In this document: positions 1 to 5,330 of the stretch, one piece after another
How positions within the stretch are numbered: the stretch's first letter is position 1
Layout: every line of letters begins with the position of its first letter
Origin: Nitrososphaerota archaeon
GTDB taxonomy: Archaea; Thermoproteota; Nitrososphaeria; Nitrososphaerales; CADDZS01
Direction of reading: 5' to 3'
DNA length: 5,899 bases
NCBI GenBank assembly: GCA_027886785.1
Contig: JAPCJV010000139.1
Coordinates: 1 to 5,899 of the forward strand
Made by a program: the position numbers and the translations under genes
The notes under the pieces: model-generated
Seen by the model: the letters and a program-made list of their open reading frames with translations, nothing else
Databases searched by the model: none
Told to the model about the DNA's origin: nothing

Positions 1-25
1 AGGAGAAAGACATCTCCGGAATTGG

Positions 26-33
26 ATATTTAA
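26..33 (+). promoter_or_regulatory. Possible TATA box for guaB
   Basis: An A/T-only octamer, ATATTTAA, stands in more mixed sequence. An archaeal promoter here would start RNA about base 55, giving a leader of roughly 120 bases before ATG 179. That is long for an archaeon, so either the leader is functional or another promoter is used; a weaker candidate is AAAATAC near 103-109. No BRE was confidently identified. Confidence 0.35.
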
Positions 34-124
34 GATGTAAAGAGGCTGCTTGCACCATCGGAATCCGGATATCACATTCTTACCTTTGCAACGAGAAACC
101 CAAAATACAGGCCCGAACATTGTC

Positions 125-174
125 TTCCGGTTATTGAAGCAAAAAAACCGGAAACCGAATAATTTGGATTCGGT
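125..174 (+). promoter_or_regulatory. Two consecutive hairpins in the guaB leader
   Basis: Hairpin 1 pairs TTCCGGTT (125-132) with AACCGGAA (146-153), a perfect 8-bp stem with a 13-base loop. Hairpin 2 pairs ACCGAAT (154-160) with ATTCGGT (168-174), a perfect 7-bp stem with a 7-base loop. The two abut with no spacer and end four bases before ATG 179. The alternative start TTG 164 falls in the second loop. No Shine-Dalgarno lies between the hairpins and the ATG. A role in transcription or translation control of guaB is inference; no known riboswitch class was recognised. Confidence 0.45.
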
Positions 175-178
175 CCGC

Positions 179-1639
179 ATGGGCCTGACTTTTGATGATG
201 TTCTCCTCGTTCCCAAATATTCGACGATCAGATCTCGAAAGGATGCCTCCACGAAAACTCGCCTGACTGAAAAGATCGAGCTCAATGTTCCGATCATTTC
301 CGCCAACATGGATACGGTAACCGAATCCACCATGGCGATCGCGATGGCGCGTGAGGGAGGCATTGGGATAATTCATCGATTCATGAGTGTCGAAGAGCAG
401 GCGGCACAAGTTTCGATGGTGAAACGAACAGAATCGATCCTAATCGAAAAGCCGTACGCTCTAAATGAGTCTGCAACGATCCAGGATGTGAAGCAATTAA
501 TCCGAGACCGGAAAGTAGGTGGCATCCTGATCATAGACGATGCAGGGAAACTGAAAGGAATCGTCACCTCGCGGGATCTGCGGTTCATAGATGCCGCAGA
601 AAGTACCAAAGTAACCTCCGTAATGACCAAGAGATCCGAGCTTATTGTCGCCCCGAAAAAGACGACCATCGATCGGGCTCGAGAAATCATGCAAAGGTCC
701 AAGATTGAGAAGTTGCCTTTGGTAGACCAAAAAGATCGGCTCGTTGGTTTGATTACCGCCAAAGATATTCTAAAGCGCAAGGAATTCCCCTTCTCAAGCA
801 AGGATTCCAAAGGTAGACTTCGAGTGGGTGCCGCAGTGGGAGTGAAAGGAGATTTCCTGGAAAGAGCGGAGAAACTTAGAGAAATGGAAGTCGATGCACT
901 GGTTTTGGACATTGCGCACGGCCACAGTTCCCATGCTCTGGAAGCTATTCAGAAGATCAAAAAAGATCTTGGAAAGGAAATTCCGCTTATCGCGGGAAAT
1001 GTTGCGACAAAGGAAGGTACTGAAGATCTCATAAGGGCAGGAGTTGACTCTGTGAAAGTGGGGGTGGGCAGCGGCTCCATTTGCATCACCCGAATCGTCA
1101 CGGGTTCCGGCGTTCCTCAATTGACCGCTATCGCAGATTGCAGTTTTGTAGCACGCGATTCGGGCGTCACATTAATTGCCGATGGCGGTATTCGAAATTC
1201 CGGCGACATCACAAAGGCTCTTGTTGCCGGGGCGGACAGCGTGATGATCGGCAGCTTACTTGCGGGGACGGATGAGAGTCCCGGCGAAATTGTGTATCGT
1301 GGGAACTATAGATACAAAGTGACCCGAGGTATGGCCTCAGCATCAGCTAGGAGAGATCAACTGGAAGTCGACAAAAATGAAAGCGTCCAATCTGACTCTG
1401 AATCCTCGGAATCAAACGAAGTGGGCTTGATTGATTACGTTCCGGAAGGAGTCGAAGCCATAGTTCCTTACAAGGGTGGAGCGGTCAATGTGATCCGGCA
1501 GCTCGTGGGCGGATTGAAAAGTGGATTGAGTTATTGCGGGGCAGCAAACCTGGAAGAGCTGCGGAAAAACGGCGAATTCATGAGAATCACCGATGTAGGG
1601 CTCAAAGAATCGAACCCCCACGATGTAGAAGGAATCTAG
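179..1639 (+). CDS. guaB: IMP dehydrogenase with CBS pair
   Basis: Oxidises IMP to XMP with NAD+, the first committed step of GMP synthesis, in the cytoplasm. From ATG 179 the product is 486 residues, the normal family length. It opens with the hallmark [11 protein letters not shown], then has the first barrel part (MDTVTES), two CBS domains at about 93-145 and 148-202, and the rest of the TIM barrel. The catalytic loop GSICITR carries Cys302, and IVTGSGVPQ after it is IMPDH-like rather than GMP-reductase-like. The phosphate-binding segment ADGG starts about 334, followed by GMAS (384-387) and [13 protein letters not shown] (422 on). The frame is open back to TTG 50, but those 43 extra residues do not resemble the family; TTG 164 (five residues before the ATG) is a second possible start. 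No Shine-Dalgarno is seen. Odd: the flap lacks an evident Arg-Tyr dyad and has a Ser/Glu-rich stretch (about 401-414). Its stop overlaps the convergent stress-protein gene. Confidence 0.95.
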   Translation: MGLTFDDVLLVPKYSTIRSRKDASTKTRLTEKIELNVPIISANMDTVTESTMAIAMAREGGIGIIHRFMSVEEQAAQVSMVKRTESILIEKPYALNESATIQDVKQLIRDRKVGGILIIDDAGKLKGIVTSRDLRFIDAAESTKVTSVMTKRSELIVAPKKTTIDRAREIMQRSKIEKLPLVDQKDRLVGLITAKDILKRKEFPFSSKDSKGRLRVGAAVGVKGDFLERAEKLREMEVDALVLDIAHGHSSHALEAIQKIKKDLGKEIPLIAGNVATKEGTEDLIRAGVDSVKVGVGSGSICITRIVTGSGVPQLTAIADCSFVARDSGVTLIADGGIRNSGDITKALVAGADSVMIGSLLAGTDESPGEIVYRGNYRYKVTRGMASASARRDQLEVDKNESVQSDSESSESNEVGLIDYVPEGVEAIVPYKGGAVNVIRQLVGGLKSGLSYCGAANLEELRKNGEFMRITDVGLKESNPHDVEGI

Positions 1640-2526
1640 CGAACAATCAAAACGTTCGTTTTCGCCGAGTTTGCGACCCCGGAAGCCACGCTCCCGAGAA
1701 AAAGAGATCTCAATTTTCCCAGTCCCCGGTTTCCAACGACAATGAGGTCGTACGCCCCCTTTTCTGCTTCATCAGAAAGCGCTCTTGCCACATCAACATA
1801 ATTTGAAACTTTCCCTGTTGAAGTGATTCCGCTAGATCTCAAGAGATCCGCGGCCTCGTCCGCAAGCTCTTTCATTTCTTTTTCCCACCGATCGACGTCA
1901 GCTCCGACGATTCCTTCCGGCGCCATGGGTATGTTGACTACGCTGAGAGGATCTACTTCTGCTTTCATTTTCTTCCCGAAATCCAGAAGAAACTCAAGAG
2001 CCTTGCGGCTTTCGGGAGAGCCGTCGAAGCCCAGGAGGATTTTGAACACTCCCTCGATTCTCCTCTTCATGATCAGGACCGAGCATTTTGCTTCTTTTGC
2101 AACTTTGGTCGAAACGCTTCCCATAAGCAGACTCTTCAATCCGCTCATACCCCGGCTTCCGAGCACCACCAAATCGTAATTTCGCGTGCGAGAGGCCTTC
2201 AAAATTTCTCCAGAAATATCCGGTGACTCGACGAGAATCGCCTCCGATTCAAAATTCCGGTCTCTAATTATATTGAGACGCCTTTCCAAAAGATCGACTG
2301 TTTTCTTTCTGGTGGCAGCTGCGTCAGTGCCTCTCGCATTATCGCCCTGAGAAGGGATCAAAACGGAGGTGCCCCCGATCACAGGGTCTATGAGAGGAGC
2401 TGAAGATGGGATGTTTCCCTGCGGTTGTCTCACATAGATCAGATCAATGTGAGAGGAATATTTTTCCGCAATTTTCATCGCGACGTTGAGAGAATAATCT
2501 GAGTTCTCAGAACCGTCTGTCGCCAC
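1636..2526 (-). CDS. Tandem universal stress protein (UspA-like, two domains)
   Basis: Cytoplasmic stress or energy-status protein with two UspA (adenine nucleotide alpha hydrolase-like) domains fused in one chain. Domain 1 covers about residues 1-157 and domain 2 about 161-296, each starting with a strand and a DGS motif (4-6 and 168-170). Both carry the full ATP-binding signature G-2x-G-9x-G-S: G123/G126/G136-S137 and G265/G268/G278-S279. Both domains are therefore predicted to bind ATP. A hydrophilic insert in domain 1 (about 36-72) replaces the usual short loop. Coordinates use the GTG at 2526, the first conventional start. That start removes most of the first beta strand: the in-frame codons just upstream, back to a TGA at 2566-2568, encode RIAKIL and complete the expected start. 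An ATT at 2547, six bases after AAGGAG, is the likelier true start and would give 303 residues. The stop overlaps guaB's by four bases. Confidence 0.93.
   Translation of the reverse strand: MATDGSENSDYSLNVAMKIAEKYSSHIDLIYVRQPQGNIPSSAPLIDPVIGGTSVLIPSQGDNARGTDAAATRKKTVDLLERRLNIIRDRNFESEAILVESPDISGEILKASRTRNYDLVVLGSRGMSGLKSLLMGSVSTKVAKEAKCSVLIMKRRIEGVFKILLGFDGSPESRKALEFLLDFGKKMKAEVDPLSVVNIPMAPEGIVGADVDRWEKEMKELADEAADLLRSSGITSTGKVSNYVDVARALSDEAEKGAYDLIVVGNRGLGKLRSLFLGSVASGVANSAKTNVLIVR
1649..1662 (+). terminator. Possible guaB terminator hairpin with T-tract
   Basis: AAAAC (1649-1653) and GTTTT (1658-1662) form a short inverted repeat around a four-base loop, ten bases after the guaB stop and ending in a T-run, inside the 3' end of the convergent stress-protein gene. 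Archaeal termination relies mainly on T-tracts; more occur downstream (TTTT near 1711 and 1760). The stem is weak, so this is tentative. Confidence 0.3.
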
Positions 2527-2553
2527 CAGAATTTTCGCAATGCGAATCTCCAG

Positions 2554-2559
2554 CTCCTT
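2554..2559 (-). promoter_or_regulatory. Shine-Dalgarno that points to an ATT start for the stress protein
   Basis: On the - strand AAGGAG is followed by six bases (CTGGAG) and then ATT at 2547, which begins the codons for RIAKILVATDGS. From the in-frame TGA at 2566-2568 to the GTG at 2526 there is no ATG, GTG or TTG in frame. The only other near-start is CTG at 2553, directly abutting the ribosome site and so badly spaced. A possible TATA-like CTTATC lies near 2591-2597. Confidence 0.4.
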
Positions 2560-2611
2560 CGCGCCTCACAAAATCCACAAAGAAAAGCGGGATAAGAGCA
2601 TTGTGGCGTTC

Positions 2612-2641
2612 GCCGAATTATCGGTGCTCAATTTCGGCCGA
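2612..2641. promoter_or_regulatory. Inverted repeats in the divergent promoter gap
   Basis: The gap between the divergently transcribed stress-protein and MIT-like genes (about 2527-2771) has no convincing gene. It contains GCCGAA (2612-2617) paired with TTCGGC (2633-2638), and overlapping this the perfect 8-bp palindrome TCGGCCGA (2634-2641). These could be operator half-sites for a regulator serving both genes. No known regulator site was recognised. Confidence 0.25.
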
Positions 2642-2737
2642 CAATTCAAACCAAGATTGTTGACAGTTCTGGTAATCATAGAAGCTGGGTATTGGAAACC
2701 GCTCCAGTGACCACTATTTTGAATTGGATTTGCGATG

Positions 2738-2745
2738 TTATGTAT
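2738..2745 (+). promoter_or_regulatory. TATA-like box for the MIT-like gene
   Basis: TTATGTAT is centred about 30 bases before ATG 2772, the spacing expected when an archaeal transcript begins at or a few bases before the start codon. There is no Shine-Dalgarno before the ATG (the preceding bases are CCGAACATA), which agrees with a leaderless or near-leaderless message. Confidence 0.4.
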
Positions 2746-2771
2746 CAACCTGATCTCATAATCCGAACATA

Positions 2772-3857
2772 ATGAGAGTGATCGATTTAGATCCAGAAAA
2801 AAATAAGAAACTCCAGCAGTACGCGACGATTCTCAATGATCAGGCTAAAGAAGCCGAGAGGGCAGGGAAACCAGAAGATGCGATAAAGCACTATCTCAAG
2901 CTAGTCGATGTATTTCTGGTTCTCGCGGCTGAAGCTCCAGATCACAATACTTGGCTTCAATACATTCGGCAGGCAGAAGCGTACCAAACCAGAATAAAGT
3001 CTCTCGTTCCGGGTCAGCTAAATGTTCCAGATATTTCTGGAAGAGTACCTCCTGCGCCGGAAGAGAGAGGTACTCCCACGCAACAGCCTCGTCGTGAAAT
3101 TTCATTGCCGGAAAATAATCCACAGGCGCAATCCGGAAATCCGGCCAGGCCTGGAGCTTTCAACAAAATCTTGAAGCCCTTTCAGAGAGTTGAATCCGAA
3201 GAACAAGGCCCTCCCGCCTCGATGAATACTGCGCAAAGCAAAATCCAAAGTTCGGTCCCGCTGCCTCCTCGGCCTCAAGTCTCTCAGTCCCAGCAGGCAC
3301 AAGTAGCTACTCAAAAGCAAACCCCTATTCCGGTGGAAAACATGGGTCCGATTCCGCACGAGCTGTACGAGAGAGCCCTTTCGGAAAATAGAATTCTCCA
3401 CGAAAGACTGCAATCAATTATGAAAGAAAACGATGAAAAAATTGCATTTCTCGAATCTAGAACTCGCGAGCTGGAGGAAAGAGTAGCTATGATGGTTCCG
3501 AGACCGGACTATGACATGCTGCGCGAAGAGTTTGACAACACGGTCCCAAAGCACGAATACGATCGTATGAAATCGGAACTGGCCGGTATGGTTCCCATTT
3601 CTCACTATGATCAGTTACTGGATCGCATATCTGGAATGGTGCCGAGAGAAGTGTATTCGGCGTCAGAGAAAAGAATCCTCGAACTCGAAGAGCATCTTCG
3701 CCGTTCGGTTCCTTTTACTGTCATCGACGAACTCGCGAACGAGGTCTCTTACCTGAGCATCGTTGCAGAAGTCCCCCCGAACATTGAGGAAGAAGGAAAG
3801 AAAGAGGAACCGAGAAAAGAATCAGAACTCGATCTTGTCTCGGCGGAAGGAAAGTAG
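2772..3857 (+). CDS. MIT-like domain, coiled-coil protein with 16-residue VP repeats
   Basis: No named family recognised; 361 residues, no signal peptide or membrane segment. Residues 8-78 look like an MIT three-helix bundle: helix 1 about 9-31, helix 2 about 34-53 (EDAIKHYLKLVDVFL), helix 3 about 58-78 ending AEAYQTRIKSL, close to the usual MIT end. MIT domains sit at the N terminus of archaeal Vps4/CdvC and bind tails of ESCRT-III/CdvB proteins. There is no AAA+ ATPase here. Residues 80-193 are a Pro/Gln/Ser-rich, probably disordered linker including PLPPRPQ. Residues 199-240 are a charged helix of coiled-coil character. Residues 242-305 are four Val-Pro repeats, with a degenerate fifth at 313. 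The tail is acidic (339-361). ATG 2772 is the first start after an in-frame TGA at 2751-2753. The gene stands alone, divergent from the stress-protein gene and convergent with msrA. A scaffold acting on ESCRT/Cdv partners is inference. Confidence 0.9.
   Translation: MRVIDLDPEKNKKLQQYATILNDQAKEAERAGKPEDAIKHYLKLVDVFLVLAAEAPDHNTWLQYIRQAEAYQTRIKSLVPGQLNVPDISGRVPPAPEERGTPTQQPRREISLPENNPQAQSGNPARPGAFNKILKPFQRVESEEQGPPASMNTAQSKIQSSVPLPPRPQVSQSQQAQVATQKQTPIPVENMGPIPHELYERALSENRILHERLQSIMKENDEKIAFLESRTRELEERVAMMVPRPDYDMLREEFDNTVPKHEYDRMKSELAGMVPISHYDQLLDRISGMVPREVYSASEKRILELEEHLRRSVPFTVIDELANEVSYLSIVAEVPPNIEEEGKKEEPRKESELDLVSAEGK
3495..3686 (+). repeat. Four tandem 48-base units coding 16-residue VP-x-x-x-Y repeats
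   Basis: Val-Pro occurs at residues 242, 258, 274 and 290, exactly 16 apart, and each is followed by Tyr at +5 (247, 263, 279, 295). The consensus is roughly VPxxxYDxLxxxLxGM. Codons for the conserved pair differ (GTTCCG, GTCCCA, GTTCCC, GTGCCG), so the repeats are old and held at protein level. A further Val-Pro at 313 and an Ile-Pro with Tyr at +5 at residues 194-199 flank the array; the latter lies 48 residues (three periods) before the first unit. Confidence 0.85.
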
Positions 3858-3872
3858 CAGGACTGACTTTCC
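3849..3872. terminator. Hairpin between the convergent MIT-like and msrA stops
   Basis: GGAAAGT (3849-3855) pairs perfectly with ACTTTCC (3866-3872) around a 10-base loop. It starts in the last codons of the MIT-like gene and ends just before the msrA stop (3874-3876), so it could act on both strands. T-runs for the + strand follow inside msrA at 3896-3900 and 3917-3921, which suit archaeal T-tract termination better than the hairpin itself. Confidence 0.35.
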
Positions 3873-3873
3873 G

Positions 3874-4449
3874 CTAGACGGTCTCGACTTCGATCTTTTT
3901 CAGCCGATCGAAATAGTTTTTCCTGAATTTTGAGACCTTCGGAGAGATAACGACCTGGCAGTATCCCTGCGACGGATTGTTCTTGAAATAGTTCTGATGA
4001 TATTCTTCCGCCTTGTAGAATTCGGTGAGAGGCACAAGCTCTGTCACAACGGGCTTCTCCCACATTCTGGTGCGGTTAATTTCTTTGATTACTTCCTCCG
4101 CTACTTGCCTTTGTTCAGGGCTGTTGTAAAAGACCACAGACCTGTATTGAGTCCCAACATCAGCACCCTGCCTGTTCAAAGTCGTCGGGTCATGAACTGA
4201 GAAAAAGACCTGAAGTATTTCCCGGTATGTTATGACGCTCGGATCGAAGGTTACCTGGACGACTTCCGCGTGCCCAGTTTCATCGGAACACACCTCCTCG
4301 TAGGAAGGATTTTTCATGGTTCCCCCTGCGTACCCCGATTCAGCTTTCAACACTCCATTGAGTTCCGAGAAAACAGCTTCAATGCACCAAAAACAGCCTC
4401 CACCCAACGTGGCAACTTGGAGCTCTTTGAGATTAGATGCGCTACTCAT
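3874..4449 (-). CDS. msrA: Peptide-methionine (S)-S-oxide reductase
   Basis: Reduces methionine-S-sulfoxide in proteins and free methionine, repairing oxidative damage in the cytoplasm with electrons from thioredoxin-like donors. The 191-residue product is full length for the family. It has the catalytic motif GCFWC with nucleophile Cys19 (Cys22 in the same motif), GYAGG (39-43), the TGHAE block (58-62), and the HDPT...GTQYRS block (86-104). The distal Cys164 in GYC near the C terminus matches the usual resolving position. Cys54 is an additional cysteine. The start is ATG 4449, with a strong TATA box 27 bases upstream and no Shine-Dalgarno, so the message is probably leaderless. It lies 42 bases after the CBS protein gene on the same strand but seems to have its own promoter. 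It converges on the MIT-like gene with a 16-base gap. Confidence 0.97.
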   Translation of the reverse strand: MSSASNLKELQVATLGGGCFWCIEAVFSELNGVLKAESGYAGGTMKNPSYEEVCSDETGHAEVVQVTFDPSVITYREILQVFFSVHDPTTLNRQGADVGTQYRSVVFYNSPEQRQVAEEVIKEINRTRMWEKPVVTELVPLTEFYKAEEYHQNYFKNNPSQGYCQVVISPKVSKFRKNYFDRLKKIEVETV

Positions 4450-4471
4450 AGGAGGTATATGGGAGGTGTAT
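4450..4471 (-). repeat. Two abutting 11-bp repeats between msrA TATA box and ATG
   Basis: On the - strand ATACACCTCCC (4471-4461) is followed directly by ATATACCTCCT (4460-4450), identical at 9 of 11 positions, and then the msrA ATG. The first copy overlaps the end of the TATA region. The 11-bp step is one helical turn, so a protein could bind both on one DNA face and block initiation. The core ACCTCC also matches the anti-Shine-Dalgarno sequence of 16S rRNA. A regulatory role is inference. Confidence 0.5.
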
Positions 4472-4479
4472 AGTATAAA
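4469..4479 (-). promoter_or_regulatory. TATA box for msrA
   Basis: On the - strand TTTATACTATA is centred about 26 bases before ATG 4449, the ideal archaeal distance for a transcript that begins at the start codon. It is the clearest promoter in the window and separates msrA transcription from the upstream CBS gene. Confidence 0.6.
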
Positions 4480-4491
4480 CGCTTCAGTTGG

Positions 4492-4908
4492 TTAGATCAT
4501 GTCTTTTGCCAGTTTTTTGGGCTGGTTTCTTCTCACAATATCCGTGGAAGTGATGATTCCGACCAATTCTTCTGAACGTACCACGGGGAGCTTTGATATG
4601 TTATGCTTGGACATCAGCGAGGAGGCGTCTGAGAGAGTCTGCTGCGAATCTATAGTAATCACGGGCCTGGACATTACTTCTGTAACGTAGATTTTCTGAG
4701 GATCGAGTTTTTTCACCACGACCTCTCTTATGATATCACTTTTGGTAACGATCCCAGCCAGCCGTTTGTTCTCCATAACAACAACACACCCAATATCATG
4801 ATCCAGCATTTCCCGCGACACGTCGAAAGCGGTTTTTGAAGATTCGACCGTCACCACTTTTCTGGACATGAGTCCCTCTACTGGGGAGGTCATTGCAAGC
4901 TGCGGCAT
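4492..4908 (-). CDS. Stand-alone CBS-pair protein
   Basis: A 138-residue cytoplasmic protein made almost entirely of two CBS domains (a Bateman module), about residues 8-66 and 73-130. Each begins with a strand preceded by a Met-Ser motif (LMSRKV, VMSRPV) and ends with the nucleotide-contact motif G-x-x-T-x-x-D: GIVTKSD (52-58) and GIITSTD (117-123). Such modules bind AMP, ADP, ATP or S-adenosylmethionine and sense energy state, often regulating a separate partner; the ligand and partner here are unknown. The frame is open to TTG 4974, but the extra 22 residues are unlike the family. ATG 4908 fits a TATA-like box at 4938-4946. ATG 4893 (MTSPVEGLM) is an alternative. No DNA-binding or enzyme domain is attached. 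It lies just upstream of msrA on the same strand, so read-through is possible. Confidence 0.88.
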   Translation of the reverse strand: MPQLAMTSPVEGLMSRKVVTVESSKTAFDVSREMLDHDIGCVVVMENKRLAGIVTKSDIIREVVVKKLDPQKIYVTEVMSRPVITIDSQQTLSDASSLMSKHNISKLPVVRSEELVGIITSTDIVRRNQPKKLAKDMI

Positions 4909-4937
4909 GAAGCCCGATCTTACGGGGCGGTTTTGCT

Positions 4938-4946
4938 GTTTATTAG
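4938..4946 (-). promoter_or_regulatory. TATA-like box for the CBS protein gene
   Basis: On the - strand CTAATAAAC is centred about 34 bases before ATG 4908. A transcript from it would begin near 4916, just before that ATG. This supports the ATG over the upstream TTG at 4974, which lies before the box. Confidence 0.4.
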
Positions 4947-5051
4947 CATAGCAGTCGTGTCGCGGAAAAATCAACTTTGACGAACGAAATAAGTCCTAAA
5001 TTGCAGCCCGAGGACGTGGTTATTTCTGAGAAAGCTAGGAGAGATTCGCAT

Positions 5052-5210
5052 TCATCCAGCGGTAGTAAACTCTCGCGCCTCGTCATGAGTAATCGCATCT
5101 TCTTCCGAGTAGAAACAAGTCGAACAGCTCCCGTCTTGGATGTCTCCTTCGCATTTATCGCAAGAGCTTTCAGTGATGGACGACAAAATCAATAGTACTC
5201 CGACTTGCAT
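5052..5210 (-). CDS. Probable small CxxC-x8-CxxC protein (52 residues)
   Basis: A short - strand frame from ATG 5210 to TGA 5052. It is not a recognised family. Residues 1-12 are hydrophobic (MQVGVLLILSSI), then Cys17-x-x-Cys20 and Cys29-x-x-Cys32 with eight residues between the pairs, followed by an acidic, soluble tail (SEEDAITHDEAREF) including His42. The four cysteines could bind one zinc or iron, as in the many small zinc-finger proteins of archaea, or form disulfides. A lipoprotein signal is unlikely because Glu stands at -3 to the first Cys. GATTATC about 26 bases upstream may serve as a weak TATA box for a leaderless message; there is no Shine-Dalgarno. It fills an otherwise empty gap between the CBS gene and moeA. 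The overlapping + strand frame looks like its shadow. A chance frame remains possible because of the length. Confidence 0.45.
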   Translation of the reverse strand: MQVGVLLILSSITESSCDKCEGDIQDGSCSTCFYSEEDAITHDEAREFTTAG

Positions 5211-5253
5211 CAGACCATATTATCCGCTAGAAGATAATCATTTAGTCAACAAC

Positions 5254-5270
5254 GATTCCTCTAGAGAATC
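5254..5270. promoter_or_regulatory. Imperfect palindrome upstream of the small gene
   Basis: GATTC (5254-5258) and GAATC (5266-5270) flank a centre containing the perfect palindrome CTCTAGAG (5259-5266). With one unpaired C the two arms form eight pairs. About 12 bases further on, CACAA-T-TTGTG (5282-5292) is a second inverted repeat. Both lie upstream of the candidate small gene and downstream of moeA, and look like operator sites, but no regulator was identified. Confidence 0.3.
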
Positions 5271-5293
5271 AACGAAATTCGCACAATTTGTGT

Positions 5294-5314
5294 AATATCT
5301 TTCAAGAAAATATT
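5294..5314 (-). terminator. Possible moeA terminator
   Basis: Seventeen bases after the moeA stop, AATAT-c-TTTC (5294-5303) faces GAAAATATT (5306-5314), an A/T-rich inverted repeat of nine pairs with one bulge. Read on the - strand it includes the T-rich run TATTTTCTT, compatible with archaeal T-tract termination. Confidence 0.35.
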
Positions 5315-5330
5315 TAGGCAGTTGAATATT

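Noticed and set aside
50..178. N-terminal extension of guaB from TTG 50 (43 extra residues)
   Set aside because: The extra residues do not resemble any IMP dehydrogenase N terminus, while ATG 179 gives the standard start and length; the stretch instead holds two perfect hairpins.
373..912. 179-codon frame antisense to guaB
   Set aside because: It is opposite a highly conserved gene, is rich in Ser/Arg/Ile as expected for a mirror frame, and shows no domain.
2660..2665. TTGACA resembling a bacterial -35 box
   Set aside because: No -10 element at the right distance, and the other promoters in the window are of archaeal TATA type.
2566..2748. 60-codon - strand frame in the divergent gap
   Set aside because: It starts inside the likely MIT-gene promoter, shows no motif, and ends at the TGA just before the stress-protein ribosome site; better explained as non-coding sequence.
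3102..3413. 103-codon frame antisense to the MIT-like gene
   Set aside because: Arg/Leu-rich mirror of the Pro/Gln linker with no motif; a shadow frame.
4973..5051. 26-codon - strand frame whose ATG follows the small gene's stop directly
   Set aside because: Too short, no motif, no ribosome site; the abutting stop and start is noted but not convincing.
4977..5195. + strand frame of 72 codons (TTG start)
   Set aside because: No recognisable domain, and it lies largely opposite the better-supported cysteine-pair frame.
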